64,000 nt of DNA, from positions 38,397,804 through 38,461,803 of the forward strand of contig CM019218.1 in NCBI GenBank assembly GCA_009741485.1, read 5' to 3'. The position numbers and the translations under genes are program-made. This document shows positions 39,501 through 51,975 of this stretch, one piece after another. Below the pieces are notes generated by a model. It ran no database searches. It was not told where the DNA came from and saw nothing but the letters and a program-made list of their open reading frames with translations. This DNA is from Malurus cyaneus samueli (Eukaryota > Chordata > Aves > Passeriformes > Maluridae). Numbering within the stretch: position 1 is the first letter of the stretch; every line of letters begins with the position of its first letter.

Positions 39501-39862
39501 CATTCTGTAATTTATTAAGAGCTGTCAGACCAGACATTTTAAAGTACTGGTCTGTTCACCACCATGAAGTATTTACAGTGAGATTTTCATGTGAAAATCA
39601 TTCTTGATCCATTCACTAATATTTACTGTCTCTTTGATTTTTAGGTCAAATACAGAATTATTGTTTCTTTAGGGAACCAAGTGTGAAAGTCAGACATCTC
39701 CCTACATCCCTCTACTTCAGAGCTGGGCACAGGTGTAAACAGAGCCATAAACTAAGGAGGTTATCACTGTGCACTTTGCTTGACCGGATAAACCTGGTAC
39801 ACTGTGGTCCTAATCAATGCCTGTAGCTCTTAAAAACTATGGAGATAGAAATAGAGGTTTGT
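33549..39862. other. Unique non-coding DNA with CNE-like and LTR-like patches
   Basis: No gene is recognised. 36161-36250 is dense in homeodomain-like cores (GTGAATTAATCTGCG, GATGTAATTACTATAAC, GAATAATTATGCCCC) and is a good candidate conserved non-coding element. 36710-36735 is a two-unit duplication of ACTGCTTTAAA. 38724-38754 repeats TTAGTCACAATT twice. 39409-39446 has a TATA-like and AATAAA cluster reminiscent of an avian LTR. Confidence 0.5.
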
Positions 39863-39976
39863 TTAATAGCAATGATATTGCTGCTAATAGAGATAACAAT
39901 GATAATGATGGTGATTACAACAGCAACACCAACAACAATAGTAGCAATAATAGTAATAATATATAATTATAGTAAT
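39863..39976. repeat. Degenerate AAT/AAC/GAT trinucleotide tract
   Basis: About 110 bases of imperfect trinucleotide units (AATGAT, AACAAT, GATAATGATGGTGAT, AACAACAATAGTAGC, AATAATAGTAAT) grading into ATATAATTATAG. It is an old, decayed microsatellite. The plus frame across it codes only for isoleucine/threonine-rich low-complexity sequence. Confidence 0.85.
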
Positions 39977-42900
39977 GCTTGTTTATTTGCATGCATTTTA
40001 CAAATGTCTTCTACTGATCTGCAGCTCAAATGAGCAAGTCAGTGCTCAAGAAATGAAGTTCATTAGCTATATTTTAAACAAGCTTTGGCTGGCAGAATGT
40101 TCCAGGTAGGGAAGATCAGCCTGCTCAGGAACAAAATGGAGATGTGAGGTGCTAGTTTTTTTGTTATTTTTCAATTGCAGATAGACAGATATTTTTTCTT
40201 TACTGATTGGCTTTTGGGGCTATTTCTTTGTTCAGCCGTGGTTTTGTTTTCTTTTGAGGAGAAGTTGTCTTGATGGACATAATTCAGCTGGTAAACTGCT
40301 TAGGTTGCTCATAACAACCATTCCTTAGAGTAATCAGGGCAGAGAGCTCACAATTTGCTTTGCCTGACTGGTTGGCTGAGCTATTTGATGTGGTTTCTAT
40401 TTTCTCTGAGTTGTCTAGAACAATAAATTTTTATGCATCTGCAAGCTTTTCACAAATTTTCATTCTTGAAAAGTTTCCTATATTTGGAAAAACATAATCT
40501 TCTAACAAAACAAACAAAATACAGCTGTTCAATTCTTCACAAAGTGAAGCTGAAATGATCATCAGAGCAACTCACTTGTCCTCACAGCTCACTTAGGTTT
40601 GCATTTGCAGGACTGAAGATGTGGTGAGAGAACTGTGGCAGAAAAGAGACAGAAAAATCATGGGGAGATGTTCTGTAACGGTGCCACAGGAGGCACACGT
40701 ACCAGGAGAGACTGAGGCATGCAGGGAGCTGGATATGTGCCTTGATGGTACAAGAAGATGTTTCCCACTCTGCCATGCTCTCTGTGGCATGGCCTGATCT
40801 GGTCCCCAGTGTGCACTGCACCTCTCCAGCTCATTCACGGGCCCCTGTTTCCAGGTGGGAAAACTCCCACAGAAAGGCTGGGAAGCCTCTTCAGGGAAGT
40901 CAAACAAGATCCACTGTCTGGATACAGACACCATAGGGCAAACTATTCTAAAATGCCAGTGCAGCCATTAGGAATAAGACACGAGGGAGTAGAGCAGAAG
41001 GATACAGAAACATTTGGAATCTAGGGACATAACAGACTCTTTGTCCAAATACACAGAGGTGGCCAGCTGTAAACAGCAACACAAAGAGCCACTCAAAATA
41101 CCAAAACCATGCTTAATGTACCCATGACAGCTAATGAGAGTTCCGTGCTGGAAGGAGGAACGCCACAATTGTAAGCATGTGGGAGCCAGCGTGGCAAATG
41201 ACAGCAGAGTTTTGGCAGAGTTAGTTGAATGTCCAGTGTGGGCGGTGGTAGCATTAGTGTGCCTTCCATTACCTTTGCACTAAATGTACAGGGCCTGGCA
41301 CTTTCTGGCCATAAAGTTAATTCTGTATTTACAGAAACAGATGGATAGATAAGCTTCCAGCTGCTGGGCATTCATCTAGGGGAAAATATAGAAGGAATGT
41401 AAATTCATATACAGATCAAATAAGACTACAAAAAATTTCTAATCGTACAACCCTTTGGATTGCAAGGTAATCTCATGGGTCCGTTCCCATACACAAGAAC
41501 ACTTGATTTGAAGCTTTATCATTATCCTTGTATATAGATATTTTCCTGAAGAATCTTCATTTTGGCTTTCTACATATTCAAGACATTCTGCACTAAAAGA
41601 GGTTGAACTAGGACACACTTTACTTTCACTTGGGCTTCTGTCCATCATGTTTTCTTCCGAAAACACAGAGTTCGGATTTAAGTGGCGACTGTAGTGCAGA
41701 GGCAGCATCATGCAGCATGTGAGCACCTGTTGTGCTGCTCTTTAAAGATAGAAGAGCAACCTTTGTATAACCTATAGTCTCAGGTAAACTAGTGCTAGGC
41801 AAAATCCGACATGTATGCTTCAAAAGAAGGGGATATTTATTCCCTCTTTGAGCAATAAACAATGTATTCTGGATTTCCATTTTGAGCCCCATTACTTCCT
41901 AGCCCCACCTTTGTGGTAGTGGCAGAGCCTCAGTTTTGTGTGTGATACCATGCAATAGTGTTCACATTTGTGATGTGTTTATTTGTAGTATTGTGTCATC
42001 CAGATACAAAGATGTAACACTGACTTGTTACTCTGACATGAATGTATCTGAATGGAGTGTCATTTGTCACTTATGGTGGACAAAACCAGATGAGCAACGA
42101 GGTCTCCATTGCTTGCTTTATTCTTTGCAAACTCCTTTACCGGTTTCCCTATAAAACACCTTCCCCTTTTCTCATGAGAGTTGTGTGCATAAGAAAACAC
42201 CTGCTCTCCTCTCTCACCATTTCAAAGCAGCTCTTTTCTGCAATACCACTCTTTCCATTGCCCTGAAATTTCATAGAGAAATCCTCTACTGTTACTCTAA
42301 ATGAGTGCCCTGTTTTATCATGAGGCTAACAGAGAATCTATTAATAGGACAAATTCAAAACTAAACAAACAGATCAATGAGAAAGAGTTTTAACGTTTCA
42401 CAGTGAAGTACAAGTCAGCTCTGTCAGAGAGACGAGTACAACTGGTACAATTGACTTGCGGCATTGGTGCATATTAGGACACATCAACACCTAGAAGAAA
42501 TCCCTTATTTTCTGAGCTTTTATTTATTTTTTTTTTCTTGAACCATAATAAATACAAATCCTTATTTGGAACATAGGGTGACATTCAGACAGCTGCATTT
42601 GTATGATTGCATCTGCTAAGGAATATAGTTAATTTTTAGACATAAAGGTTGTTTTAAAATATATCAGCTCAATGTGCTGTGAATCTAGTACTGGGATATG
42701 AATGTTATATATATGTACACACACATGCAGCCCCTGGGGATAGGTCCTCCTCCTCTGCCTCCACATTTCCATTTCAATTTAGAAAACTAGTAGAGTGAAA
42801 TTTCTGGTTTCTATTCATTTGGAAATCTCTACACACTGACTCTTTTTATCCCTGAGATAGCATATTTTTAAAAAAAGGATTGTACACATGTTAAAATCAT

Positions 42901-45900
42901 GGCTCCTTCATTTTAACAGTACTAGGCAGCATGGGAGGTTTGAGAGGAGCAGACCATTCCTGTTGCCTGCCTCTCATTTCAGACTGCCTCTGGTAAGAAT
43001 TGATTAACTATAGAATGTGATGCCTGAGTTGGCAGCATCAGTAAACTGCTTGCATGCAATGTGTTAATAGGTTTAGATTGTAAGGTCTGCAGTACTTTTC
43101 ATCCTGATAAAATTAAAATATGTATAAAAAGATGAAGCAAATAGTTAGTTTTAAATAACTCTGCATGGTCGAGGCCTTAAAAACTAGTTGGTTTTGTACA
43201 GAAAGCACTGCACAATGACTTATGATACATAGGAGAATTAAGATTTCTTTCTTATGCTTCAATTTTTACAGGGAATAAAGTTGTGTAATTGAGTCTGGGT
43301 GGCTTAAACACAGCACAGTAAAACAGAGCGTTCCTCCTCATTACTGCTTTTAGCTTCATCCAAGACTAATAGCATTTAAGTGTGTTGTTATATTATAATT
43401 GTTTGGTACTATCTGAAATTATTTTTATGGTCATTCACATCTCTTAATGTACAGCAAAATTGTACCATACTTTCTGGTTCAGCTTTTGAATGAAGAACTG
43501 GATGTGCACAGAGCCTGAATTTTCTTCCAGTGTCTCAAATAAGACCTGCTATGCACTGGAGGTGATAGTATGTGAAGGAATCCTGTTTTGCTGCTGATAT
43601 GACTTAGAGGCTTTCTGTTTGAATGCTGGTAATGTACATTTTAGGTTTTTTGAATACAGAAATCCAGTTTTTTTTCTTTGTTTGTACAGTCCTTGAATCC
43701 CTGCAATGAGACAGTAAATGGCTCGTGAAGTAAAGGGACTTTTAGACACCTGTAGGTGATGAAGGTAGTGGAGACTTTGGGTTCCCTTTCTAGCTGAATA
43801 AGTAATTTCATCTTAGTGCAGCCTATGATGATAACCCATGCATACATTTGCTCATGAGATTTTCCCTCCCACTGTTTTCTCACACATTGTGTCTCATTTA
43901 TACAGAAATGTTTTGATTTTTTGACAATCAGATGAACATCACACAGAACATCAATCTATGATTCTCTATCTGAATGTTCATGAGTTGAACACTTCTTAAA
44001 TTGTGCTGAGCTGAATTTAAGCAGGGTCTGATGAGTAGAACCATATGAACAATGCTTCCATCAGCCACTTGAAGCAGATAAGCCCATCAATAATTCAGCA
44101 CAGGAGTGTGCCTGGCTCTTCTCTGGTAGCTTCACAATAGGTCACAAGTGACTAACCTCAGAAGAGGATGTGTCCTCAGTGTAATTAGTCTTTCTTTACC
44201 ACTACTGAATTAGCACTTCTGTTTTATTGTACCCTGAAGGTAAAATGGTTATTAGGTTACAGAACAAGCACATTATTGCTAAATGCCTTGGGCAAATTAC
44301 TCAAGAGCTTCTGACTATCACTTTGTTAACTACACCTTCTGTCATCAGAAAATATAAAGCTTGCAACATTGTTAAAAAACCCCAAATGTTACTGTAAAAA
44401 TAGAAAAGGAGACTACCGGGGTGAGAAAGAAAAGTAGCATTAGGCAGTTATTGACATGTGCATTATGTGACACAGTACATCAGCCATTGCTCCCTATGTC
44501 ATGGTTGTTCAAATGCTTATTTAAGATTTTCTTTTATTATGAGATTATTAAAAAACCACCATTTGAACATTTAGCTTGTATATAATTTGAAAAAGTTGTA
44601 AACCTCCTGCTCATTCTGAGGTTCAGTATTGCTGCAAAGAGATCATTTTGATTGCACTAAGCTTGTTCTTTACAGAATCCCAAGGTGAGGCAAACAGGGG
44701 ACTATTTTCCTGGGCCAATTTTGTAGCTAAACTACCCTCTCTAACCTGGTTTAGAAATTTTAGAAGGAGCTCTTGCTGCCTGATTAGTTCTTCCTGATCG
44801 TACCTTCCAGGTACAGGGCCCTGAACAGTGGTGCCTCGGCTGGAATCGTTGCATGCAGGCTTTTGGGAGCCTTACAGGAACTCCATCATAAGGAGCCGTA
44901 TGATACTGTCCCAGAGGATTGTTTTACAACTGGTTTTACTGACCTGGTATAGTGCAGGTACCTTAGCACCCGTGTCAGCATAACTTAGTGTCTCAGTGGC
45001 ATGCTGGACTAAGCAGGAAAATGAGCAGCAGTTCCTGGAAGTGCAATTGCATCCAAAGTTATTACCTTGGGAAATCAGAGTCTGTGTCACTTTGGCACGC
45101 AGATTTTTGGCCTGAACGCTCGCGGATATTTCTCCTGGCATTTAAGCCTGCCTGCAAGTTCCTGGGAGCCACTGTTACTACACACTGTCTGTCTTCTATC
45201 CCTCCCACCAGTTGGAAGGGAGTGACCAGAATCCTGATGGGGTGGGATGGAGATGGGACAGACTGACCCAGGTGCAAAAGTGGAGGGATGGAACCTGATG
45301 ACAGCTCAGCACCAGCCTGTCACAGATGGATGCACCCAGGTGCTGGAATGACTGCAGTAACAGCTTCACTGGCAGGTGCCTGTCTATCTGATGCTTTGTC
45401 TTTGGTAGCCCTATACATGTAACACCAATCAGAGTGTTAAAGTACTAAAAGCTGATGAGTGAAATTTTCTGTTCATTTTTAGAGTCATCAGGAGTATGCA
45501 ACCTCACTTCTGCTGTTGTACTACACCTTTGTGAAGGTGCATGGATGTATTTAATAGGTGTGTATTTTAATATAAATTGTGTATAAACATATAAATCACA
45601 GAAAAAAAAGACATGGAGGGGTATATTAAGTCATGAGTCAAGGATTCAGCAGAGAGCAATTTCCTACATTTGTTTTATGTTGGAAATAAATAATGTTTAA
45701 ACTTTTAGAGGTACATAAGTAACTTCTCAAAACTCAAGGATTCCAAAAAATATGAGGACAAAATATGTTGGGAAGTATCTCAGGACCAAAATTGCTAATA
45801 GCTGTAGTGTAGATTTTATGATATGCAGCAATTGCCACAAAAAAGGAGTTATTTTTGTGACATTTTAGAACTCTAAATATGCAGAGAAATCTACCTAAAG

Positions 45901-48900
45901 TATTGAGAATGCACATTTAGGTGCTCTTTCATTTTCTATGGGGTTTTATTAACAGGCATCAGCTTTCAATCAAAGGGCTTTAGAAGAGCTTTTCTGCTGC
46001 TGATATCAATAAATTGGTAAGGAATGTGTAGCATAAGGATGAACTAATAGCAACCTGGTAGGAGAACAATCAAGGAGAGCTTTATAACAATGCAAAGGAC
46101 AAATTCTCCACATTGCAGATGGCTCAGATCTTACACATATGTCAGATGTATAACCTACAGTGTATTTAAACAATGCTCTTGTTTCCTTGAAGCACTGCAC
46201 ATCCCATCTAACCAGGTTTTTAGCTGGGCTTAATTAGTGTCACATATTTTTTGTTAGTGTGTCTAAAAAAGTTGGTTTTAGTTTCTCTAACCAGATCAGC
46301 TGTCCCTTCCAGGTAACCCTACCCAGTTTACATACTGAGCATGATGTTCTGTGGTGTGGAATATCCCTTTGGTCAGTTTGGGTCATCTGTCCCAGATGTT
46401 CTCCCTCACAGTTTCTCTTATGAACCTCCTCACTGGCAGAGCATGAGACACGGAAAAAAGTATATGCCTTAGGAAAAACACAACTTAGAAAAAACTAAAT
46501 CATCTGTGTGTTACCAAGCCCTTCTCATTCGAAATCCAAAACTCAGCATCATAATAGTTACTGAGAAGAAACTAACTCTGGCCCGCAAAAACCAGGAGAG
46601 AAGTTAAAGTGATGCTCTTTCACTGCAATCAAACTTCTATTTTCCCAATATGCAGAAGCTTCTGCTTATAGGAAAAGATGACTTGAACTCCTTTTGGATA
46701 TTTGACAGCTCAGTGTGAAAGGTACTCTGCTGACTGTCTGATAGAGAGAGGTGACAGCAGCATTCCATTTTCTCTCCCTCCAACAGCTGGGACTTAATGA
46801 CCTGCAAAGATTTATGAATAGAATTGTATTAAAGTGATCTAGTCAAGCCAACCTGTGAAGGGAGGTAAGGCTGGGAGAGGGTTGTGTTAGGATTTTGGGA
46901 TCTTCTTTTGTGTATTATTCTACCATATTACATAGTAACAAAGTTTAAGGCAGATGCTCCCTATGGTACTTTTTCTTGGCATTTTGTGTTTGTTAGATCA
47001 GAAACCTAGAGTCCAGGAAAAATTAATGGGAAATTCCAACACAATACCAGATCAAAGATGATTAATTTGAATGAGGCTGCTGTGAAGCAAAATCTATCAA
47101 ACTATTTAATACTGATATTCATTAGTTTGTATCACATCTACAAAACTGCTATGGGAAAAGGGGAGAGGGTTAAAGCTGTCACCATGCCAGTGGCCTTTGT
47201 GCTGAGACTGTCCAACAGATCCCTGCCTTCTTACCAAAGGGCTGTGGGAAGGGGAAGGACACTGGCCCCACTCTCTTAGGTTAGCTCAGGATTAAAACAA
47301 AGGTGTTATGCAACTTGGGTGATACTAGGCAGTCTAATTTCCAGTAGTAACTGAGTTTCCATACTGTGCCCAAAAAAGTTTTAGCAGACTAAGCACGTCA
47401 AATTTGTGGATGCAGGAGGGTTTCTATTTGTTTAGCACTATTGCATGCATATTATTTAATAGGAAATGAGGGTATAGAGCATTACATCCATGTTCTATCT
47501 GATCCCTCTAGGGCTGCAAAACCTCATGGCTGTGGACAGTAACAAAAAGTGAAGATGAAGCCAAGAATAGATTTGGATGTAGCAAATGACAACAAATTAG
47601 GCAGAACCCACATTCAACTTATTTCCCTCTTGAAACATGTTGAAAGACATGCAGATAAAATGTCAGGGTTAAACTAAGGCCTTGGTAATGGATATTGCTC
47701 AAAATAAAAAAAATACATTTTGGACACATGTCCTGCCCAAAAAAACCCACCAGAATCTGGCTGACATAAAAACTGGTGTGAACATGATTTCATATTGAGA
47801 CTGATATGGGGATATTTCTCTTTTATCCCTTAAACGTCCTGAACAGAACAAGGACCTTGCAAACAGTGTAATATGTTAACAAAGATAAGTTGTATGGTAC
47901 TAGATACAGGTTTCCATGGCAATACACGCTGAACCTCTGTGATTTACCAGCACTGAAGCTGACAATAATGAGACAAAGAGAAGCTTGTCTTATTCCTACT
48001 CTAAGGAAAAAAAAAAAAGAGAATTCTATGCTAACCATATGCAGTGAAAGTTTTTTTTATAGACAGTACAATACATTTCCTGCAAAGGTTATATGTATCT
48101 GGATACCATCCAGGATGGCATGTTTTCAAATTTTCTTAGAATCCTTGGAAAGTGCTTATATTTTTGTGAATGGCCCAACTCCATAATCCATACCAAATTT
48201 TAAAGCATGTGATCACTATTTACTTAGTGGAAACACAAGGTTTCCTAGGGCAAGAATTCAAGTTTTTATTTATGATCAGACGTTTGTAAGGGACATATAT
48301 ATCTAAAAAATGAATTACTACTTTATTGATTAAGATTATGGTTGAACTGATTCTTTTGCATGGTGGTTAATGAAGACAGAAAAGAAATTAGAAGAAAGAG
48401 AGGAAGAAGATTCAATTTGGCTCTCTAAGGTCTGGATGAAGGTCAATGAAATTTTGGTGCTTTTCAAAGATATTTGAAAGCCAGGAAAAGCAGCCGATGT
48501 AAATCAGCAGAATAAGGGTTTTCTCACAGAGCTCTGAGTAAGATGTGGAATTTTTCTTCCATAATTTTTACTACTTTGACCTTGAAGTGAAATTAAACCT
48601 TCTTGTGAGCTGTCTTGAAAATCCTGGATTTGGCAAAATCACAAAGCCATTCTTTCTTGCTGTGATTTCACATTACTTGTTCTTCTCCAGCAAAAATTCA
48701 ACTAAGCAAAACAGATTGAATATAAGAAAAGAATAAAACTATGTGATGCTTAACCAGACTGACTTAGCAATCATATTCTGAGTGGAAATTCTGCTTGGTC
48801 GACTGGGTTTTAAGTCACCCATGTTTTATGTTTTCTGATGTCTCTCTATTCCACAGCAGTGGCATTATTTATTTATATTATTTATGGATTAAATATTGCA

Positions 48901-49658
48901 ACCTTAATTCAGTTTTGTTGCCTTTAAGCAAAAAGTCTGTTTCAACTGGTGCATTGCATGATTGTTAGAGAACACAAAATAACAGTATTCAAAATAGGGG
49001 TTTTTTTGCTATAAAGTACTTTGATTTCTACATATTAAAAGTATATGAAGGGCTGTAAAGTATCCAGATTTCTACAGATTAAAACCTTATAAAAGTGGAT
49101 ATTATTATTGTTTCTGTAATTATTGTAATTATATTTTTTTTTTCTAGGAAGTAATTTTACTGCTCTGGACCAGTCTTAAAACCAGCATAACCCACCAAGC
49201 ACTTAACACCTGGTTAACTCACAAATGATGCTGAGTTCTGTTATTAGATTTTCATGTGGGCTAAGTCAGGTCTGATAGGCAAAAGGCAGATGCGCAAAGA
49301 ATCAGATTCACTCCTGAATTCACTGAAAGAGCTCCCAATCCAAAGGAAGAAGCAATAGATAGCTGGCTGTGAGGGTTGCCAGGATGATACTTCATTCTGA
49401 AGTAAAAGCTGTCACCCTGTTACTCCTGTTGATGATTTGTCTGTAGTGTTTTCTTAGTACTGAAATTTTAGTCTCTTACAAATTTTAATGCAGTGGTAGA
49501 ACATATAATCTATTTCATCTGGCATGATATTTTGAGCTTCCTGTTTCAGAGAGGAAAATAATACTGAGGCTGATACATAATCTGTAACAACTGAGTAATA
49601 AGTTATTATGAGAACAAATTACAGTTATTAATGAATGGCTAATTTAAGCTGCAACTAG
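39977..49658. other. Unique non-coding DNA
   Basis: No gene or recognised repeat family. 40590-41030 and 44800-45400 are GC-richer than their surroundings and give overlapping short frames on both strands, none with a domain I know. A cluster of CpGs sits at 45098-45124. A short TA/CA microsatellite lies at 42705-42727. The rest is AT-rich unique sequence. Confidence 0.5.
42705..42727. repeat. Short TA/CA dinucleotide microsatellite
   Basis: TTATATATATG followed by TACACACACATG. It is short and compound, in unique DNA. Confidence 0.75.
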
Positions 49659-50310
49659 TCATAGAATCATGGAACATCCTGAATTGGAATAAGCCACAAG
49701 AATCATCCAAATCCAAATCCTGCCCCTGCACAGGACAGTCCCAAGAGTTACACCATGTGCCTGAGAGTGTTGTCCAAACTCTTATTGAATTCTGTCAGGC
49801 TTGGTGCTGTGACCACTTTCCCTGGGGAGCCTGTTCATGTGCCAACCACCCTCTGGGCGACACACTTTTTTCTGATATCCAACATAAACCTCCCTTGACT
49901 CAGTTTATGCTGTGTCCTTGAGTCCTGTCCATGGTCATGAGAGTAAAGAGATTAGTACTTGCCAATATGCTTCCCCTTGTGAGGAAGCTATGGACTGCAA
50001 TGTCTCTCCTCAGTCCCCACTTCTCCAGGCGGGACTCCAAGTGACTTTTGTCACTCCTGTGCATCTTGTCCCCCAGTCTGTCTGTACATTCAGGGTTGTC
50101 CCAATACAGGTGCAGAATCTGGCACTTGTCTTTTTTGAACTTCCTATGAGCAAGTTGAGAAAAACTGGCCCTAGAATAGGACCCTGAAGAACCCCATTGC
50201 TGACTGGTCTCCAGCCTATATAAAGCCATTTATTATAATCCTTTGCATCCAACCCATGAGCCAATTGCTCACCCATTGTATGATGTGTCTACCTATTTTT
50301 TTCTGATGTT
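49659..50310 (-). mobile_element. CR1 LINE fragment with internal deletions
   Basis: A third CR1 3' end on the minus strand, of a somewhat different subtype from the two at the left of the window. The plus strand opens with TCATAGAATCATGGAAC, the canonical CR1 tail. ORF2 ends at TAA (plus 49748-49750) after CR1-like residues APSLTEFNKSLDNTLRHMV, leaving an 89-base 3' UTR. Upstream in the element are RFMLDIRKKCVAQRVV, MDRTQGHS, GLRRDI, then KFKKDKCQILHLYWDNP and finally VSNGVLQGPILGPVFLN. The last is the conserved reverse-transcriptase block usually read as 'VTSGVPQGSVLGPVLFN'. Parts that normally lie between these blocks are absent, showing two internal deletions. Similarity fades near 50300. 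Confidence 0.92.
49748..50280 (-). pseudogene. CR1 ORF2 reverse-transcriptase remnant, catalytic segment deleted
   Basis: This is the coding part of the CR1 above. The 'PQG.LGP' block (here LQGPILGPVFLN) runs directly into the 'FNKAKC.VLHLG' block (here FKKDKCQILHLYWDN). In complete CR1 elements these are separated by some 60-70 residues holding the FADD catalytic aspartates, so that segment is gone (junction about plus 50147-50160). A second gap of roughly 100 residues lies between the 'RLGD' block and the 'LRRDI' block (about plus 50035-50075). The gap sizes are estimates from family layout. The protein would be inactive. Confidence 0.85.
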
Positions 50311-51401
50311 TACCTAATATTTAGAATGCCACTGTATCTTTTTGTTTCTCTCATGTGCCTAAACTTATAATAATTCTTCTGCATCCTACACAAGTTTACA
50401 AGGGACAGCTAGACAACTCTGCTTGAAACATTCATGCTTTTTATGAAATGAAGTCATATATATTTCTAGGTTTGGACTGTTAAAGTAGAATCCTTCTCAA
50501 ATAATTCTTTTATTAAAAATATTAACAGGATACAATATTCAGATTCAGGCTGACATGCCTGACCCCAAAATGTTTTACTGAGATTTTATGTCTGAAAATG
50601 GGTCTGATATTTGTTGTAGAAAATTGCAGGTTTAGAAAATAGCATTTTCTAGAAGGAAAATTATTCTGCTAAGTATTTCTGCCTCATAAAGGCTAACTTG
50701 TAGGCAAGAGATTATGTTTTTTAACAGATAACATTATTAGCAGTTGCGGTAGAAAATGAGCATTTTTTAATGTGAAATAGAATAAGCTTTCACTGATATA
50801 GTCTCAAGAAACAGGGGTATTTTTGCAGTACTTTTTTTTTAGTCAGAAAAGAAAAAGAGGAAAAAGCCTGTCTGGTTTGCACCAGATTCTTTATGCTCTT
50901 GAGTGACAAAGTAAAAATGACGTCTGGCAGGAATTTCAGAAAACTGGGCAAATCCTGTGCCTCAGAAATCTATGATTTATGTGGGGAAGCAGAGTGAGTG
51001 GTCTCACTTGCAGTATGAGCTTTCAGAGGAAATGCACAGTGAAAAACAGGCTGCTTCTATTCATTGAAGAGCTCATACTGCTTTTCACAGGACAGAAATT
51101 CCTTCTCCAAGCTGTAGTGGTCTGTATCTTAATTATCAAACTACTGGAAGATGATCTCATTACCATCTGCTAATGAGCACGCCCTCCTACACTGACACAG
51201 CAGTCACCTGCAGTAGGTGTTTCTGTTACAGGTTATTGTTCACCAATCACCATGTCACGCTCCTAAAAATACATATTTTGTAAGATGTTTAAATTCTAGT
51301 GGCATTTTTTGAGAAAGAAAAGTTATTTGACTTCATTGTTCTGATGGGAAGAAAGCAATAAAATGTTTGCCAGTGGGCTAAAAATTAGCTACATTTGGAT
51401 G
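50311..51401. other. Unique non-coding DNA
   Basis: AT-rich unique sequence between the CR1 copy and the 20-bp hairpin. I see no gene, RNA or repeat in it. Confidence 0.55.
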
Positions 51402-51458
51402 GATATTCTCCCTATCCATATTTTATTCCATATATTCTATATGGATAGGGAGAATATC
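51402..51458. repeat. Perfect 20-bp inverted repeat with 17-base loop
   Basis: The left arm GATATTCTCCCTATCCATAT (51402-51421) is the exact reverse complement of 51439-51458. Pairing extends outward by one G·T and two Watson-Crick pairs (51399-51401 with 51459-51461). The loop (51422-51438) is AT-rich. A 20-base perfect match at this spacing is far beyond chance in 64 kb. The stem is similar in length to a microRNA duplex, but it has no bulges, a short total length and no known seed that I recognise. A recent local inverted duplication (for example replication template switching) is the simplest explanation. Confidence 0.95.
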
Positions 51459-51975
51459 TATGGGTGCATTCAATTGAAAAAAAAAATAATTAAAAGCTAT
51501 CCACAACCCTTTGCACTCCAGCACACGAGTAAACTACCACCTACTGGGGTCGTGATGAAAATTGTTTCAGAGGAATCTTATTTCAAAATTGTCTGATAGT
51601 TGTTAAGAACTAGAGTTCTTACATTTTCTCTGCTATTAATTTTTCAGGTGTATACTATCTCCCCTGTCTCTACTATGAAATTTTTCCTGTCTCGTGCAGA
51701 TATGCCTCTGTGAATAGCACACAGTTGCTCAAGAGAGGTGCCAAGAGTTACTTATGCAAAATGCAAAGGCATTTTGTTATTTTTAATGCTATTATTCTGA
51801 TGGGAAAAAAGCAGGAAAAAATTTGTTACTAGGCCAACTGTTTTCTGTATTGAAACATGACTTACAAGAGAAAATGAATTGTAAAACCATTGAAAAGATT
51901 TCTTCAGGCATCTGAACACTGAGTATGACATGAACCCACATTCTTGGCAAAATAGTTTCCCTGTGGTCTGCTTTA
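51459..51975. other. Unique non-coding DNA between hairpin and AT block
   Basis: AT-rich unique sequence with a run of nine A near 51478-51486. No gene, RNA or repeat family is recognised. Confidence 0.55.

Noticed and set aside
40593..41371. Cluster of overlapping open frames on both strands (up to 113 codons)
   Set aside because: No domain or family resemblance, and multiple frames compete. A slightly GC-richer stretch lowers stop-codon frequency.
49912..50187. Plus-strand 91-codon open frame
   Set aside because: It lies antisense to the CR1 reverse-transcriptase remnant, which accounts for the sequence.
51402..51458. Annotating the 20-bp hairpin as a microRNA gene
   Set aside because: The stem is fully paired without the bulges usual in animal precursors. 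It has no lower stem of about 11 bp beyond the mature duplex and no recognised seed. Kept as an inverted repeat.
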